Origin: Actinomadura sp. CNU-125
GTDB taxonomy: Bacteria > Actinomycetota > Actinomycetes > Streptosporangiales > Streptosporangiaceae
Reading direction: 5' to 3'
Length of the DNA: 44,450 bases
Assembly: GCF_001942465.1 (NCBI RefSeq)
Contig: NZ_MKJY01000499.1
Span: 1 to 44,450 of the forward strand
Positions 1 to 9,500 of this stretch are shown here, piece after piece. The notes beneath the pieces are model-generated. The model was not told where the DNA came from, did not search any database, and saw only the letters and a program-made list of their open reading frames with translations. Positions within the stretch are counted from its first letter, which is position 1; each line of letters opens with the position of its first letter. The position numbers and the translations under genes were made by a program.

Positions 1-1
1 G

Positions 2-604
2 GGGTACGGCCAGCCGGCCCAACCCGCCGCTCAGCCCGCCGCCCAGCCCGGCTACGGCCAGCCCGCCGCCCAGCCGGGGTACGGCCAGCCGCAGCCCGGG
101 TACGGCCAGCAGCCCGCCGCCCAGCCCGGCTACGGCCAGCCCGCCGGGGAAGTGCACCACCACCACTACGGCACCCCGGGCGGCGGCCAGCTCGCCGAGT
201 GGGGTTCGCGTGCCGGCGCCACGATCATCGACGGCCTGGTCATCGCCGGTCCGCTGCTGGTGCTGTACCTGCTCGCCCTCGCGCTCGGCGCGACCGGTGA
301 AGCCGGTGCGGTGATCGGCCTGATGCTGCTCGGTCTCGGCTACCTCGCCGCGTTCGGGGCGGGCCTGTGGCTCATCTACCAGGAGGGCACCACCGGGCAG
401 ACGATCGGCAAGCGGCAGATGAACATCCGGCTCGTCGGCGCGCAGACCGGGCAGCCGATCGGTTTCGGCGCGGCGTTCCTGCGCCGGATCTGCCACGCGG
501 CCGACAGCTTCGCGTGCTACGTCGGCTACCTCTGGCCGCTGTGGGACGACCGCAAGCAGACCTTCGCGGACAAGATCTGCAACACCCTCGTCGTCCGGCA
601 CTGA
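2..604 (+). CDS. RDD family membrane protein (5' end missing)
   Basis: The frame is open from base 2, so the gene begins upstream of the window. The first ~50 residues are a low-complexity Pro/Gly/Tyr/Gln-rich tail with repeats of the type PGYGQP and AAQP, followed by a short His run (HHHHYG). After that comes an RDD-type domain: an Arg-containing first helix (WGSRAGATIIDGLVI), further hydrophobic helices, and the typical TGQTIGKRQMNIRLV segment followed by FLRR. RDD proteins are small polytopic membrane proteins of mostly unknown function, sometimes linked to ion transport. The Pro/Gly-rich cytoplasmic tail is common in actinomycete members. The gene ends at a strong hairpin terminator. The family call is secure; the function is not known. 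Confidence 0.85.
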   Translation, partial: GYGQPAQPAAQPAAQPGYGQPAAQPGYGQPQPGYGQQPAAQPGYGQPAGEVHHHHYGTPGGGQLAEWGSRAGATIIDGLVIAGPLLVLYLLALALGATGEAGAVIGLMLLGLGYLAAFGAGLWLIYQEGTTGQTIGKRQMNIRLVGAQTGQPIGFGAAFLRRICHAADSFACYVGYLWPLWDDRKQTFADKICNTLVVRH

Positions 605-627
605 GACGGCGGGGCCGAGGCTTCACG

Positions 628-658
628 AACGGGACGTCCCCGCGGGGCGTCCCGTTTT
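628..658. terminator. Bidirectional hairpin terminator
   Basis: The arms AACGGGACG and CGTCCCGTT pair perfectly around a GC-rich loop, with T residues following on the + strand and A residues before it. It sits between two convergent genes (the RDD protein and the gene ending at 704), so it can serve both. Confidence 0.75.
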
Positions 659-703
659 CGTGTCCGGACGGTTCTGGGACGCTCCCGGGACCGTTCCGGG
701 TCG

Positions 704-1459
704 CTAGGGCACGGGGTCGAACGCGCTGTTGCAGGCGGCGACCAGCGCCCGCCGGACGGCCCGGTCGAGCAGCCGGAGCGCGTCGCCGCGGCGGTGCATC
801 TGGTCGGCGGTGAGGCCGCGCTCGTCCATCCGGCGGGCCAGGTCGACGACGAGGGACAGCCGGTCGGCGAGGGCGGCGACCCGGTGCGCGCGCTGCGGGT
901 AGCCGGGGGCGAGCAGGTGGTCGCCGCCGACCGGGTCGAGCAGGTCGACGAGCGCGTCGGAGATCTCCGGCGGGACGCCCGCGAAGTCGTCCACGCTCAG
1001 CAGCGCCTCGGTCGCGTCGCGCATCGCGAGGGTGAGCCGGTGGTCGGCCTCGGCGAGGGACGGGACGTCGGGCAGGTTCGCCGACGCGTCCAGCGTCGTC
1101 CAGCGCACCCCGACGTAGGAGGAGCCGCGCCGGTCCTCGGCGGGGACGAGCCCGATCGCGCGGTCGCCGAGCACGGCGACGACCGCCGCCGCCGCGTCGA
1201 TCGCGGCGCGGTTGAAGTCGGGCGGGCCGGTGAGGCCGAGCGGGTCGCCGGCTTCGGGGAGCGCCAGCCGGAACGCGGTCAGGCCGCCGATGCGCAGGTC
1301 GCCGAGGCCGCGGCGGAGCGTCACCTCGGCCGGTTCGCCGCCGAGGATCTGCGGCCCCGCGGTCTTCTCCACCGCGTCCACCGCCTCGTCGAGGCCGACG
1401 TTGCCGGTCAGCCAGGCGTTGCCCCACGCCACCAGTGCGGTCGATACGTCCTTGATCAT
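704..1459 (-). CDS. Conserved actinobacterial protein of unknown function
   Basis: A 251-aa acidic, Ala/Leu/Asp-rich, apparently soluble protein with no signal peptide or membrane segment. I do not recognise a named domain. The start MIKDVSTAL is chosen because a GGGAA sequence lies at the right spacing upstream; a GTG five codons earlier is also possible. The gene is convergent to the RDD gene and divergent from the basic protein at 1738, so it is probably monocistronic. The function cannot be inferred. Confidence 0.6.
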   Translation of the reverse strand: MIKDVSTALVAWGNAWLTGNVGLDEAVDAVEKTAGPQILGGEPAEVTLRRGLGDLRIGGLTAFRLALPEAGDPLGLTGPPDFNRAAIDAAAAVVAVLGDRAIGLVPAEDRRGSSYVGVRWTTLDASANLPDVPSLAEADHRLTLAMRDATEALLSVDDFAGVPPEISDALVDLLDPVGGDHLLAPGYPQRAHRVAALADRLSLVVDLARRMDERGLTADQMHRRGDALRLLDRAVRRALVAACNSAFDPVP

Positions 1460-1737
1460 TGCCGTTCCCAACACGTCCCAATGGGCATGCGATCCACCAT
1501 AAGCGTTCGCCCGGCCGGTGCCACCGGACGTAAGGCAGGTCTCCCGTCGCGGCTGCCGTGGTTTCGGCCGTGCCCGGACGCGACCGGCCCGCGCGACCCG
1601 CCCGCGCCGCCGTCCGCGGCCGTCGGGTCAAGCCCATGGATGAAAACGGGCATTAATCCGTCTTGACGGCATTGTCGTGCACATCCGTCGGGGGGCCGCC
1701 GGGCAGACCCACCGCACATGATCGAAGGAGGTCGCCC

Positions 1738-2241
1738 ATGCGGGCCCTGCTGAACTCGCTGAACGAGGACGAACTGGCGCTCGTCCGGGAGACCGACGGC
1801 GGTGAACTCGCGACACTGGACGAGGACGGGCTCGTCGACCTGCACGAGCGGATCCGGCGCGCGCGGAACAAGTACGCGAAGATGTACCGGCGCACGGCGA
1901 GCGCCCGGGTCGAGGAGTACGGCGGCCGCGGCGTCGCCCGGCCGAAGAACCAGCGCAACGCGCAGCGGGCGGAGGTCTTCGAGGACGCGCTCGCCCGGGT
2001 GAGCTGGCATCTGGCGCGGGCCGCGCGGCGCAGCGCCGGTGAGCTGAAGGCGCGGCGGATCGCGGACGCCAACCCCGACCGCGCGGCGGCCCCCGGGACC
2101 GCGCCCCCGGACGTGCGGCGGATGAGCGCGCAGACGACGCCGCGGCGCCGTCCGTCCGGTATGGACGCGGCGGGACGTCAGCAGGCCGCGGCGTCCCGGG
2201 GCAAGGGGGCCCGGCGGCAGGGCAGACGCGACAGCAGGTGA
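1738..2241 (+). CDS. Small basic protein of unknown function
   Basis: 167 aa, preceded by a near-consensus AAGGAGG site seven bases upstream of the ATG. The first half is helical and charged (LNEDELALVRETDGG, then HERIRRARNKYAKMYRR); the C-terminal third is Arg/Ala/Pro-rich and probably disordered (PRRRPSG, GKGARRQGRR). The basic tail suggests nucleic-acid contact, but that is inference only. No named domain is recognised. Codon use is typical of the window and the gene appears to stand alone. Confidence 0.6.
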   Translation: MRALLNSLNEDELALVRETDGGELATLDEDGLVDLHERIRRARNKYAKMYRRTASARVEEYGGRGVARPKNQRNAQRAEVFEDALARVSWHLARAARRSAGELKARRIADANPDRAAAPGTAPPDVRRMSAQTTPRRRPSGMDAAGRQQAAASRGKGARRQGRRDSR

Positions 2242-2255
2242 TCGCGCGCGCGATG

Positions 2256-2291
2256 CCCAGAGGTGTTCCCAGAGGCGTTTCCAGAGGTTCC
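2256..2291 (+). repeat. Three imperfect 12-bp tandem units
   Basis: The unit CCCAGAGGNGTT occurs three times head to tail (the third as TCCAGAGGTTCC) in the gap before the ABC ATPase gene. It is too short to class further and looks like a slippage repeat. Confidence 0.55.
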
Positions 2292-2379
2292 GTGCAAACC
2301 CGGGGCCACGCGGGGCCGGTGTATCGCATAGGTTCTTGTGCGGGAAACGGGATCACCGGATTGGGGACGAAGGCGCGCG

Positions 2380-3168
2380 ATGACCGGCGAGGTACTTCAA
2401 CTCCGAGGAGTCGGGGTCAAGCGCGAAGGGGCGACCCTCCTTCGCGATGTCACGTGGGATGTGGGCGAGGGCGAACGATGGGTGATCCTCGGCCCGAACG
2501 GTGCGGGCAAGACGACGTTGCTGCAGATCGCGGCCGCGCTGCTGCATCCGAGCGAGGGCGCGGTCGACATTCTCGAGGAGCGGCTCGGCCGCACCGACGT
2601 GTTCGAACTGCGCACCCGGATCGGGTTCGCGAGCACGGCGCTGGCGCAGAAGGTCCCGTCCGGTGAGACGGTAATCGACCTGGTGCTGACCGCGTCGTAC
2701 GCGATCCTCGGGCGCTGGCAGGAGGAGTACGACTCCACCGACGTCAGCCGGGCCGTGGCGCTGCTGGAGGCGCTCGGCTGCGCCGGGCTGCTGCGGCGGC
2801 GGTTCGACACGCTGTCGGAGGGCGAGCGCAAGCGCGTGCAGATCGCCCGCGCGCTGATGCCCGACCCGGAGCTGCTGCTGCTGGACGAGCCCGCCGCGGG
2901 CCTCGACCTCGGCGGCCGCGAGGACCTCGTCGCGCGGCTCGGCGGCCTCGCCGACGACCCGGCGGCGCCCACGATGGCGATGGTGACGCACCACCTCGAA
3001 GAGGTCCCCGACGGGTTCACGCACGCGCTGCTGCTGCGGCGGGGCGAGATCGTCGCGCGCGGCAAGGTGGACGAGGTGTTCACGGCCGAGCACCTGTCGG
3101 ACTGCTTCGGGTTGCCGCTCGCCGTGGAACGCCGTGACGCCCGGTGGTACGCGCGGGCCGCACGCTGA
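2380..3168 (+). CDS. ABC transporter ATP-binding protein
   Basis: A 262-aa stand-alone nucleotide-binding subunit. Visible motifs are Walker A GPNGAGKTT (residues 38-46), signature LSEGERKRVQIARAL, Walker B LLLLDEPAAGLD and the H-loop in MVTHHLEEVP. It would hydrolyse ATP at the inner face of the membrane. No permease gene lies beside it, so the partner and substrate are unknown; the sequence resembles the YlmA-like single-domain ATPases of actinomycetes. The ATG at 2380 is preferred over the upstream in-frame ATG (2338) because GACGAAGG precedes it. The next gene encodes a TauE-type permease, which is not an ABC partner. Confidence 0.88.
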   Translation: MTGEVLQLRGVGVKREGATLLRDVTWDVGEGERWVILGPNGAGKTTLLQIAAALLHPSEGAVDILEERLGRTDVFELRTRIGFASTALAQKVPSGETVIDLVLTASYAILGRWQEEYDSTDVSRAVALLEALGCAGLLRRRFDTLSEGERKRVQIARALMPDPELLLLDEPAAGLDLGGREDLVARLGGLADDPAAPTMAMVTHHLEEVPDGFTHALLLRRGEIVARGKVDEVFTAEHLSDCFGLPLAVERRDARWYARAAR

Positions 3169-3325
3169 CCGCGTCCCGTCCGACCGGGTCGCGTCCCGCC
3201 GGGTCGCGTCGCGTCTGTTTTGTGCGGGTCTGTCCCAGGACGGGGGACCCGGTGCGCGGCGCCGGGCAGGCGTGTCCCTACGATCGGGGCCTCGTGGTGT
3301 CGCCGAGCGCTGGGATGGGACGGAC

Positions 3326-4105
3326 TTGAACCTGCTGGAGGCGGCCGCGGTGTTCGCGGCCGGAGTCGCCGCCGGAGGCATCAACACGGTCGTCGGGTCC
3401 GGCTCGCTGATCACCTTCCCGACGCTGGTGACGCTCGGGTTCCCGCCGGTGGTGGCGAACGTCTCCAACAACATCGGGCTCGTGCCGGGCTCGACGACGG
3501 GCGCCTACGGGTACCGCGCGGAACTGAAGGGCCAGCGCGGACGGCTGCTGCGGCTGGGCAGCGCGTCCCTGCTCGGCGCGCTGATCGGCGGGCTGCTGCT
3601 GCTCGGCCTGCCCGCCGAGGCGTTCCAGGTGATCGTGGTCGCGCTGATCGCGATCGCGCTGGTCCTGGTGGTGGTGCAGCCCCGGCTGCAGGCGTGGGTG
3701 AAGCGCCGCCGCGAGGCGGACGAGGGCGAGCAGAGCCCGCACGGCGGGCCGCTGCTGTGGGTCCTGGTGCTGTTCGCGGGCATGTACGGCGGCTACTTCG
3801 GCGCGGCGCAGGGCATCATCCTGATCGCGATCCTCGGTATCGCGCTGGCCGACGACCTGCAGCGCGTCAACGCGGCGAAGAACGTCCTGTCGGCGGTCGT
3901 GAACGGGTCGGCGGCGGTGCTGTTCATCACGCTGTCGATCGTCTCCGACACCGTCATCGACTGGTGGGCGGTGTTGATGATCGCGCTGGGGTCGACCGTC
4001 GGCGGGCTGCTGGGCGCGAAGGTCGGACGCCGCATCCCGCCGCCGGTGCTGCGCGGCGTCATCGTCGTCGTGGGACTCGTCGCGATCGTGAATCTCGTAC
4101 GCTGA
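3326..4105 (+). CDS. TauE/SafE-family membrane permease
   Basis: About 259 aa with eight or so hydrophobic segments arranged as two repeats, each beginning with a conserved Gly-rich motif (AAGGINTVVGSGSLITFPTL in the first half, GGYFGAAQGIILIAILG in the second). This is the layout of TauE/SafE (DUF81) anion exporters, usually for sulfite or organosulfonates; the substrate here is unknown. A charged cytoplasmic loop (KRRREADEGEQSPHG) separates the halves. The start is set at a TTG behind GGGATGGGACGG because upstream in-frame sequence reads as noncoding; the exact start is uncertain. Confidence 0.85.
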   Translation: MNLLEAAAVFAAGVAAGGINTVVGSGSLITFPTLVTLGFPPVVANVSNNIGLVPGSTTGAYGYRAELKGQRGRLLRLGSASLLGALIGGLLLLGLPAEAFQVIVVALIAIALVLVVVQPRLQAWVKRRREADEGEQSPHGGPLLWVLVLFAGMYGGYFGAAQGIILIAILGIALADDLQRVNAAKNVLSAVVNGSAAVLFITLSIVSDTVIDWWAVLMIALGSTVGGLLGAKVGRRIPPPVLRGVIVVVGLVAIVNLVR

Positions 4106-4208
4106 CCTGCGCTTTTCTGTGCTTTCGGTGGCCTTGTGGAGGGTTCGCGGACGCCCGTCGCGGGTATAAGTCGAATATACGTTCGACGGTCGCGGAGGTG
4201 GGGCGCCG

Positions 4209-4456
4209 ATGAAGGGCGACAGGGTGGAGATCGTGATCGACGCCGGGGGCGAGGGGACACGGACGTACGAGGTCGCGGCGACCCGCGCCGGGCGCGCGTC
4301 GAGATCGCGACGCGGCGCGGCGTCGTGGAGGTCAGCGAGGTGACGCGCACGGGCACGGCCGTCCGTACGGCCCGGTTCATGTCCAGCCGCGTGCTGGCCC
4401 TCGTCGAGTACCCGATCGCCGACGAGTCCCCGGCCGACGGCGAAGGCCCGACCTGA
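4209..4456 (+). CDS. Small unknown protein, frame broken near 4290
   Basis: A good GGAGGTGGGG site precedes the ATG at 4209. The first 28 codons (MKGDRVEIVIDAGGEG...) and the last ~54 codons (RVEIATRRGVVEVSEVTRTG ... SSRVLALVEYPIADE) lie in frames that differ by one base, and join sensibly if one G is restored in the GGG run near 4290. The joined ~82-aa product would be a beta-rich acidic protein with a repeated VEI/VEV pattern. I do not recognise a family. The Met at 4136 in the second frame lacks a ribosome binding site and is not preferred. Confidence 0.5.
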
Positions 4457-4528
4457 GCGGCCCCCGCCGGTTCCCGGCGGTCCCCGGCGCGGCCCGTCCA
4501 AGCGTCCGTCGGGGAACGGGCGGAGCCG

Positions 4529-7148
4529 TTAGGGAGCGCATGGTCCCTGAACTTCGGCTGGCTTACTTCCGTCGTACTTACCGCATACCAGGACGACCTT
4601 TCGGGTTTGCCCGACCTGGCGGAGCAGAACGAGGGTCTTGTCGGTGGGGGCGGCGTTGCCGCTCTCGTAGGAGACGTGGCCGGTGGCGCCGTTGAAGGCG
4701 ACCTTGTCGAGTGCCCCCAGGACGTACTCGCGCTCCACGCCGCCGTGCGTGGTAGCGGACTCGTCCACGGCCCGCGACAGGACCTGGAAGGCGTCGTAGG
4801 AGACGGCGGCGTGACTGTCCTGTGCCCAGGGGGCGGTCCGCCAGGTGCTCTTGTACTCATCGACAAAATCTATGGTCTGGTTGCTGGCTAGGCCGTTACC
4901 TGGCAGTCGATGGGCCGAGTAGTACAGGCGAATCCGGTCCTTGTCTCTGAGACGACCAGTCTGGGCCACATTGGTGAGCTCGTTGCCACCGAGGATGGTG
5001 ATGTCGTTTTCGATTTTGTTGCACTTGGGGGAGGTGTCCAACTCGTTGATGACGGAGACGAAGTCACTCGTCCGCGCGGACCAGTATACGACGGACTTTG
5101 GCTCTTTCTTGAGTTCAGTACACAATTTCTCCGCCATCTTTTTTGGAGTGGAGATTGGAGTGGCGTCTGAATTTCTCTTAAAGTTGGATTCTTTATTTTT
5201 CAAGGCGAACGATCGTTTGGTGCCATGGAATTCGTTTCTAAACTTCGCCGCGATGCTCTCGCTGTAGAGATCTCCGGAGCTTTCGACGATGATGGCTTGG
5301 CGGGCAGGGGTGCATCTGTCGCCAGCGTCAGAAATGGCCACGATATTACGCTTCTCTGCGAAATGCGCCATGATTCTTGCCTCGGTTCTATTTGTCGGGA
5401 CGGAAAACCGATAACTGGAGCTCATGGTTTCGGGTACCATCTCGTCGGCGGTCGCCGTCGTACCGATCGTCGGAATCTTTGCATCGCTGAGCACCTTCAG
5501 TGCGGCGCGGGTTTCCTCACGGCTCTGTGCGAATCCGAGGACGCCGACGACCTTGCGGTAATCTTCCTGCGGGGGGTTTTCGATTTCTCGCTTCAGCCGC
5601 CTCACAAGATCCTTCGCTTTACCTTCGGCATTCATGAACCTTGGCCCGGTCTCCTGGACCTCGACTCGCAGAAGTATTCGCGATTTATCTACGGCGTTGT
5701 CGAGCAACTCCTTCTGCCACATCGCGATGCCCTGTAGTTCGGGGATTGCGCCGTCGTAGCGGATGTCGTTTTCGGCGCTCGGGTTGGACACGAATGCCAC
5801 GACTGTTCGTACTTCGCTGCCATTATTGGCGATGGCTTTATTGGCCTCCTTATTCTGTTCTTCGATCTTATCCTTGGCCTTCTTGAACCAGGAATCTGGG
5901 GAAAACGAGGTGGGCTTGGTTTGTGTGCCATCCGCGACGGATCCCGTGCCGCCGACACAACTGTTGAAAAGTATGGTGTGGACGGTCAGGCCCGCAGCGA
6001 CCATGACCAGAGTGGTCAGTCCGGCTGTGATTCCTATGGGGAGCGCCCGGCTGAACCGGTACTTCTTCGGCGAGACTTTGCGCAGGGTGAGACCCGGTTC
6101 GGCCATGGCCTGCTCGGTGAAGGGCACAAGGACGGGAGGGGTATTGTCCCGGCGGAGGTGCTGGCCAGCCTGCGAGAAGGTTATTTCTTCGGGATTGCCC
6201 AAGTCCGCCAGCAGGGACTGGGACGGCTGTCCGACCGCGATGATGAGCGGCCCTGGCGACCCGCTGGCGGTGCGTGCCTCGTGCACCGAGCGTAGGAAGC
6301 GCTCGGCTGCGCGGTTGCCCGGTGTGCCCGGCGGCGGCAGCTCCACGAGCACGACGGGACGGCCGGTTCGGCGCCGTCGGCCGGGCAGGAACCCGCCGGG
6401 TGGCGGGGTGTACAGGTCCTCCAGGAGGGCGCGCCACAGGAGCCGGTCGAGCCGCTGGAGAGCCTCCTCGTGGTTCGGGTCGCGCTCTAGTTGCGAGCGC
6501 CATACAGCGCCCGCGTTGTCCATCGCGCGGAAGAGCTTCCGGTCGCCGCCGGAGATGTCCTCGGCGCCCAGCCATCCCCGCATCACCTTGCGGGACGTCC
6601 AGTTCTCCCACAACCATCTGGGGAACCGGCCCAACGAGCGGACGCCAGACGAGACCCACCACGAAGGCCCAGAGCGAAGAACGGTCGGGCCCCCGCGTTT
6701 TGGTGAATCCCAGCACGCCGCCGCGCTGAGCGTTTTGTTCGCTGGCATGAAGTCGCAGAGCTCTGGTTTGCGGCCCCGCGTCCCATCCGTCCGGATTGTC
6801 CCGAATGTATCCGATTAGGTCGCGGATAACGTAAAAGTTCGGATACCGGTCGGGCGTCATGTGTTCCGGAGCGCCGGTCGTCAGTTCGACCCCGGCGACG
6901 CCGGAGAGCAGCGTGGAGTCGTCCTCGGCGGCCAGGCGGGCGTACGGCACGAGCTTGCCGTTGTCGTCGATCGATGCGCGCAGCGCCTCGATGACACGGT
7001 CGATGTCGGCGGCTTCCGCGCTGTCCGGGACACGCAGCACGAACAGTGGCGGGCTGGACGCCAGGCTCGATCGGTTCCGGTGTTCGGGGGCCACCGCCGT
7101 GGGGAAGTCGAAAACGAAGCTCATGGCCCGATCGTCGGGGAACCCCAT
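4529..7148 (-). CDS. Membrane-anchored protein with periplasmic-binding-protein-like ectodomain (frameshift near 6620)
   Basis: The ATG at 7148 follows AAGGAG at ideal spacing. The frame changes around 6610-6640 (…WRPLVGPVP to RWLWENWTS…), so the ~870-aa product is read in two frames. Residues 1-~365 are an intracellular region I do not recognise, with segments such as RPVVLVELPPPGTPG and LIIAVGQPSQ. One membrane helix follows (ALPIGITAGLTTLVMVAAGL, about 368-395). The extracellular part (~440-870) resembles LivK-type receptor folds: KVVGVLGFAQSREETRAALK, IPTIGTTATADEM, SYRFSVPTN, DAFQVLSRAVDE. The cytosolic-TM-receptor order suggests sensing rather than transport. The ectodomain region, roughly 4850-5950, is clearly richer in A/T than its neighbours, hinting at transfer. 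Function unknown. Confidence 0.65.
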
Positions 7149-7302
7149 AAAGACTCCTTTGTGGGAGGCGAACCGCGATAGACGCTAGCTCAGAGCCACC
7201 GGTGGCGATGGTCAATTCCCACTGAAGTCGATATTTTTTCGTGTATTGACCGTTTCGGTCAGGACAAAATATATTATCTGTTGCTTCGGAATTATTCCGA
7301 GG

Positions 7303-8223
7303 TCAGCCGATCGGGCGGACCTGCAGCGTCCCGTTGTCGGTGACGCGGGACTCGAACGCGGGCTGGCGGCCGGTGGCCGGGCCGTGCACGACCGAGCCGT
7401 CGCGGACGCGGAACGTGCTGCCGTGCCACGGGCAGACCACGCACATGTCGGAGTCGGCGTCGGTGACGATCCGGCCCTGGTGCAGCGGGCCCGCGAGGTG
7501 GTTGCAGCGGTCGGCGAGGACGTGCACGTCGTCGCCCGTGCGCAGCACGAACAGGCTGATGTAGCCGAGGCTGCGGTGGACGGGCCAGCCGTCGGGCAGT
7601 TCGTCGGCCTTGCACAGGTCGTGCCAGCCGAGCGGCACCAGGTGCGCGACCTGGTCGGCGTGGCTGGCCCCGGCGGCCTGCCGGAAGGCCAGGTGCCCGC
7701 CGAGGTAGCTTCCGGCGAGCAGTGCCGTGAGCCCCGCGAACCCGAGCACGCGGCCCGTGTCGTCCCGTCCCCGGTAGCGGGCCGCGAACGACGCGGAGTA
7801 CAGCAGCGTCGCGGTGGCCATGCCGGCGGCGTGGACGAGCCCGACCCGCTGCTGCCCGCGGTGCAGCGCCGACCAGTCGGCGACGCCGGTGAGCACCGTC
7901 GGGATCGCGCCCGCCAGGCCCGCGGCGACGAGCGCCTCGGACGCGCGGCGGGTGCCGGGCAGCAGGTCCAGCACGGCCGCCGACATCCAGCAGCCCATCG
8001 GCACGTCGGTCAGCGGCGGGTGCGCGGGGTGTCCGAGCGGGACTCCGTGCAGGGCGTCCTTGACCGGGCCGGGCCGCAGGACCCGCTTCACGCCGATGGA
8101 CAGCACGCGGATCGTCCGGTCGAGGCCGCGGGCGTGCTCCAGCCCGTCGGTGACCTCGGTCAACCTCCCCGCGGCCTGCTTCTGGGACGTGCGCCGGAAG
8201 ATGTTTCCCGCCCGTCGGTTCAT
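7303..8223 (-). CDS. Rieske [2Fe-2S] protein with DUF2231-like membrane domain
   Basis: 306 aa. The N-terminal ~180 residues contain several hydrophobic helices with the pattern GHPAHPPLTDVPMGCW seen in DUF2231 membrane domains. The C-terminal ~100 residues are a Rieske domain with the ligand pairs CNH and CPWH (RCNHLAGPLHQG and CVVCPWHGSTF). It is thus a membrane-bound electron carrier. The start at 8223 follows GGAGGGAC; the upstream in-frame extension overlaps the neighbouring promoter and is rejected. It is divergent from the FAD oxidoreductase at 8393, and they could share redox-related control, but that is inference. Confidence 0.85.
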   Translation of the reverse strand: MNRRAGNIFRRTSQKQAAGRLTEVTDGLEHARGLDRTIRVLSIGVKRVLRPGPVKDALHGVPLGHPAHPPLTDVPMGCWMSAAVLDLLPGTRRASEALVAAGLAGAIPTVLTGVADWSALHRGQQRVGLVHAAGMATATLLYSASFAARYRGRDDTGRVLGFAGLTALLAGSYLGGHLAFRQAAGASHADQVAHLVPLGWHDLCKADELPDGWPVHRSLGYISLFVLRTGDDVHVLADRCNHLAGPLHQGRIVTDADSDMCVVCPWHGSTFRVRDGSVVHGPATGRQPAFESRVTDNGTLQVRPIG

Positions 8224-8319
8224 GTCCCTCCTCGCAGCCGTGATCGGGACGCTCGACCTGAGCCTACCTGCCCGGCGGTCGCCTAAACCGCGCCGGACTT
8301 CCCTCGCCCCCGGGTTGAC

Positions 8320-8373
8320 GTTCGTAGTACGAACCAATTATCGTTCGCAACACGTACAGTTCGTATTACGAAC
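8320..8373 (+). promoter_or_regulatory. Promoter with two perfect palindromic operators
   Basis: Two copies of a 15-bp perfect palindrome, GTTCGTANTACGAAC, lie at 8320-8334 and 8359-8373, centres 39 bp apart. A TTGACG (-35-like, 8315-8320) abuts the first copy, with an AT-rich TTATCG about 17 bp on as a weak -10. The arrangement suits repression of the FAD oxidoreductase gene by a dimeric regulator; the MarR gene at 9557 is the obvious candidate. Confidence 0.7.
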
Positions 8374-8392
8374 CTATTGGGAGTTGATGATC

Positions 8393-9487
8393 ATGGGACG
8401 CACTGTCGCGGTGGTCGGCGGCGGGTACGGCGGGTCCGCCGTCGCGAAGGCATTGGACGCCGACGCGGACGTCGTGCTGATCGAGCCGCGGGACGCGTTC
8501 GTGCACGCCGCGGGGGCGCTGCGCGCGCTCGTCCAGCCGGACTGGGCCGGGAACATCTTCTTCCCGTACGACCGGTTGCTGGCGCGCGGCCGGGTCGTCC
8601 GCGACCGCGCGGCCGCGGTGGACGAGCGCGGCGTGACGCTGGCCTCCGGCGCGCGGGTGGACGCCGACTACATCGTCGTCGCGTCCGGTTCGGGCTACCC
8701 GTACCCGGCGAAGATCGAGAGCGACGACGCGGCCGAAGCGCTCGAACGGCTGCGCCTCACGCACAAGGAGCTGGCGGGCGCGAACCGGGTGCTGATCGCG
8801 GGAGCCGGGCCGGTCGGGCTGGAACTTGCCGGGGAGATCAAGGCCGTCTGGCCGGAGAAGGCGGTGACGATCGTCGACCCGGCCGCCGAGCCGATGCCGG
8901 GGCTGCTCCCCGAGCTGCGCGCGGAACTGCTCCGGCAGCTCGCCGGACTGGGCGTCGACCTGCGGCTCGGGACGTCGCTCGCGGCCGAGCCGCCGGTCGG
9001 GCCCGCGGTCGCCGAGACCTTCACCGTCGCGGCGGGCGACGCGGAGATCACCGCCGACATCTGGTTCCGCGCCTACGGCGTCCGCCCGAACGGGGACTTC
9101 CTCGGCGACGGCCTGGGCGGCGGCGCGCGGACCGGGGACGGGCGGCTGCGGGTCACCGGGCGGCTCAACGTCCACGGGCACGACCACGTGTACGCGCTCG
9201 GCGACATCACCGACGTGCCCGAGGCGAAGATGGCCGGGCACGCGATGCGGCACGCGGACGTGATCGCCGCGAACATCGCCGCGCAGGTGCGGGGCGACGC
9301 GCCGGAGTCGGTCTACGAGCCGTCGCCCGTCCGGGGCATCCTGCTGCCGCTGGGCCCGGCGGGCGGCGTCGGCCAGTTCCCGGGCGAGGACGGGACGGCG
9401 TTCCTGCTGCCGACCGAGCAGGTCATCGAGTACAAGGGGCGCGCGTTGATGACGGAGATGTTCGCCGAGCTGTTCGGGACCGCCTGA
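8393..9487 (+). CDS. FAD/NAD(P)-dependent oxidoreductase (NDH-2/FSP1-like)
   Basis: 364 aa with two nucleotide-binding folds: an N-terminal FAD motif VAVVGGGYGGSAVAKAL and a central NAD(P)H motif RVLIAGAGPVGLELAGEI. A C-terminal FAD-contact segment HVYALGDITDVPEAKMAGHA is typical of NDH-2, AIF and FSP1-like enzymes, which pass electrons from NAD(P)H to a quinone or similar acceptor. There is no redox-active CxxxxC motif, so it is not a disulfide reductase. The ATG at 8393 has GGGAG nine bases upstream; an ATG two codons earlier is too close. It lies behind two palindromic operators and faces a MarR gene, which suggests induction by a small ligand or redox stress. Confidence 0.85.
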   Translation: MGRTVAVVGGGYGGSAVAKALDADADVVLIEPRDAFVHAAGALRALVQPDWAGNIFFPYDRLLARGRVVRDRAAAVDERGVTLASGARVDADYIVVASGSGYPYPAKIESDDAAEALERLRLTHKELAGANRVLIAGAGPVGLELAGEIKAVWPEKAVTIVDPAAEPMPGLLPELRAELLRQLAGLGVDLRLGTSLAAEPPVGPAVAETFTVAAGDAEITADIWFRAYGVRPNGDFLGDGLGGGARTGDGRLRVTGRLNVHGHDHVYALGDITDVPEAKMAGHAMRHADVIAANIAAQVRGDAPESVYEPSPVRGILLPLGPAGGVGQFPGEDGTAFLLPTEQVIEYKGRALMTEMFAELFGTA

Positions 9488-9500
9488 ACGCGGAACCCGC

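Noticed and set aside
372..1637. Long minus-strand open frame overlapping the RDD gene and its neighbour
   Set aside because: Arg/Ala/Pro-rich shadow composition, no ribosome site and coverage by two better-supported genes.
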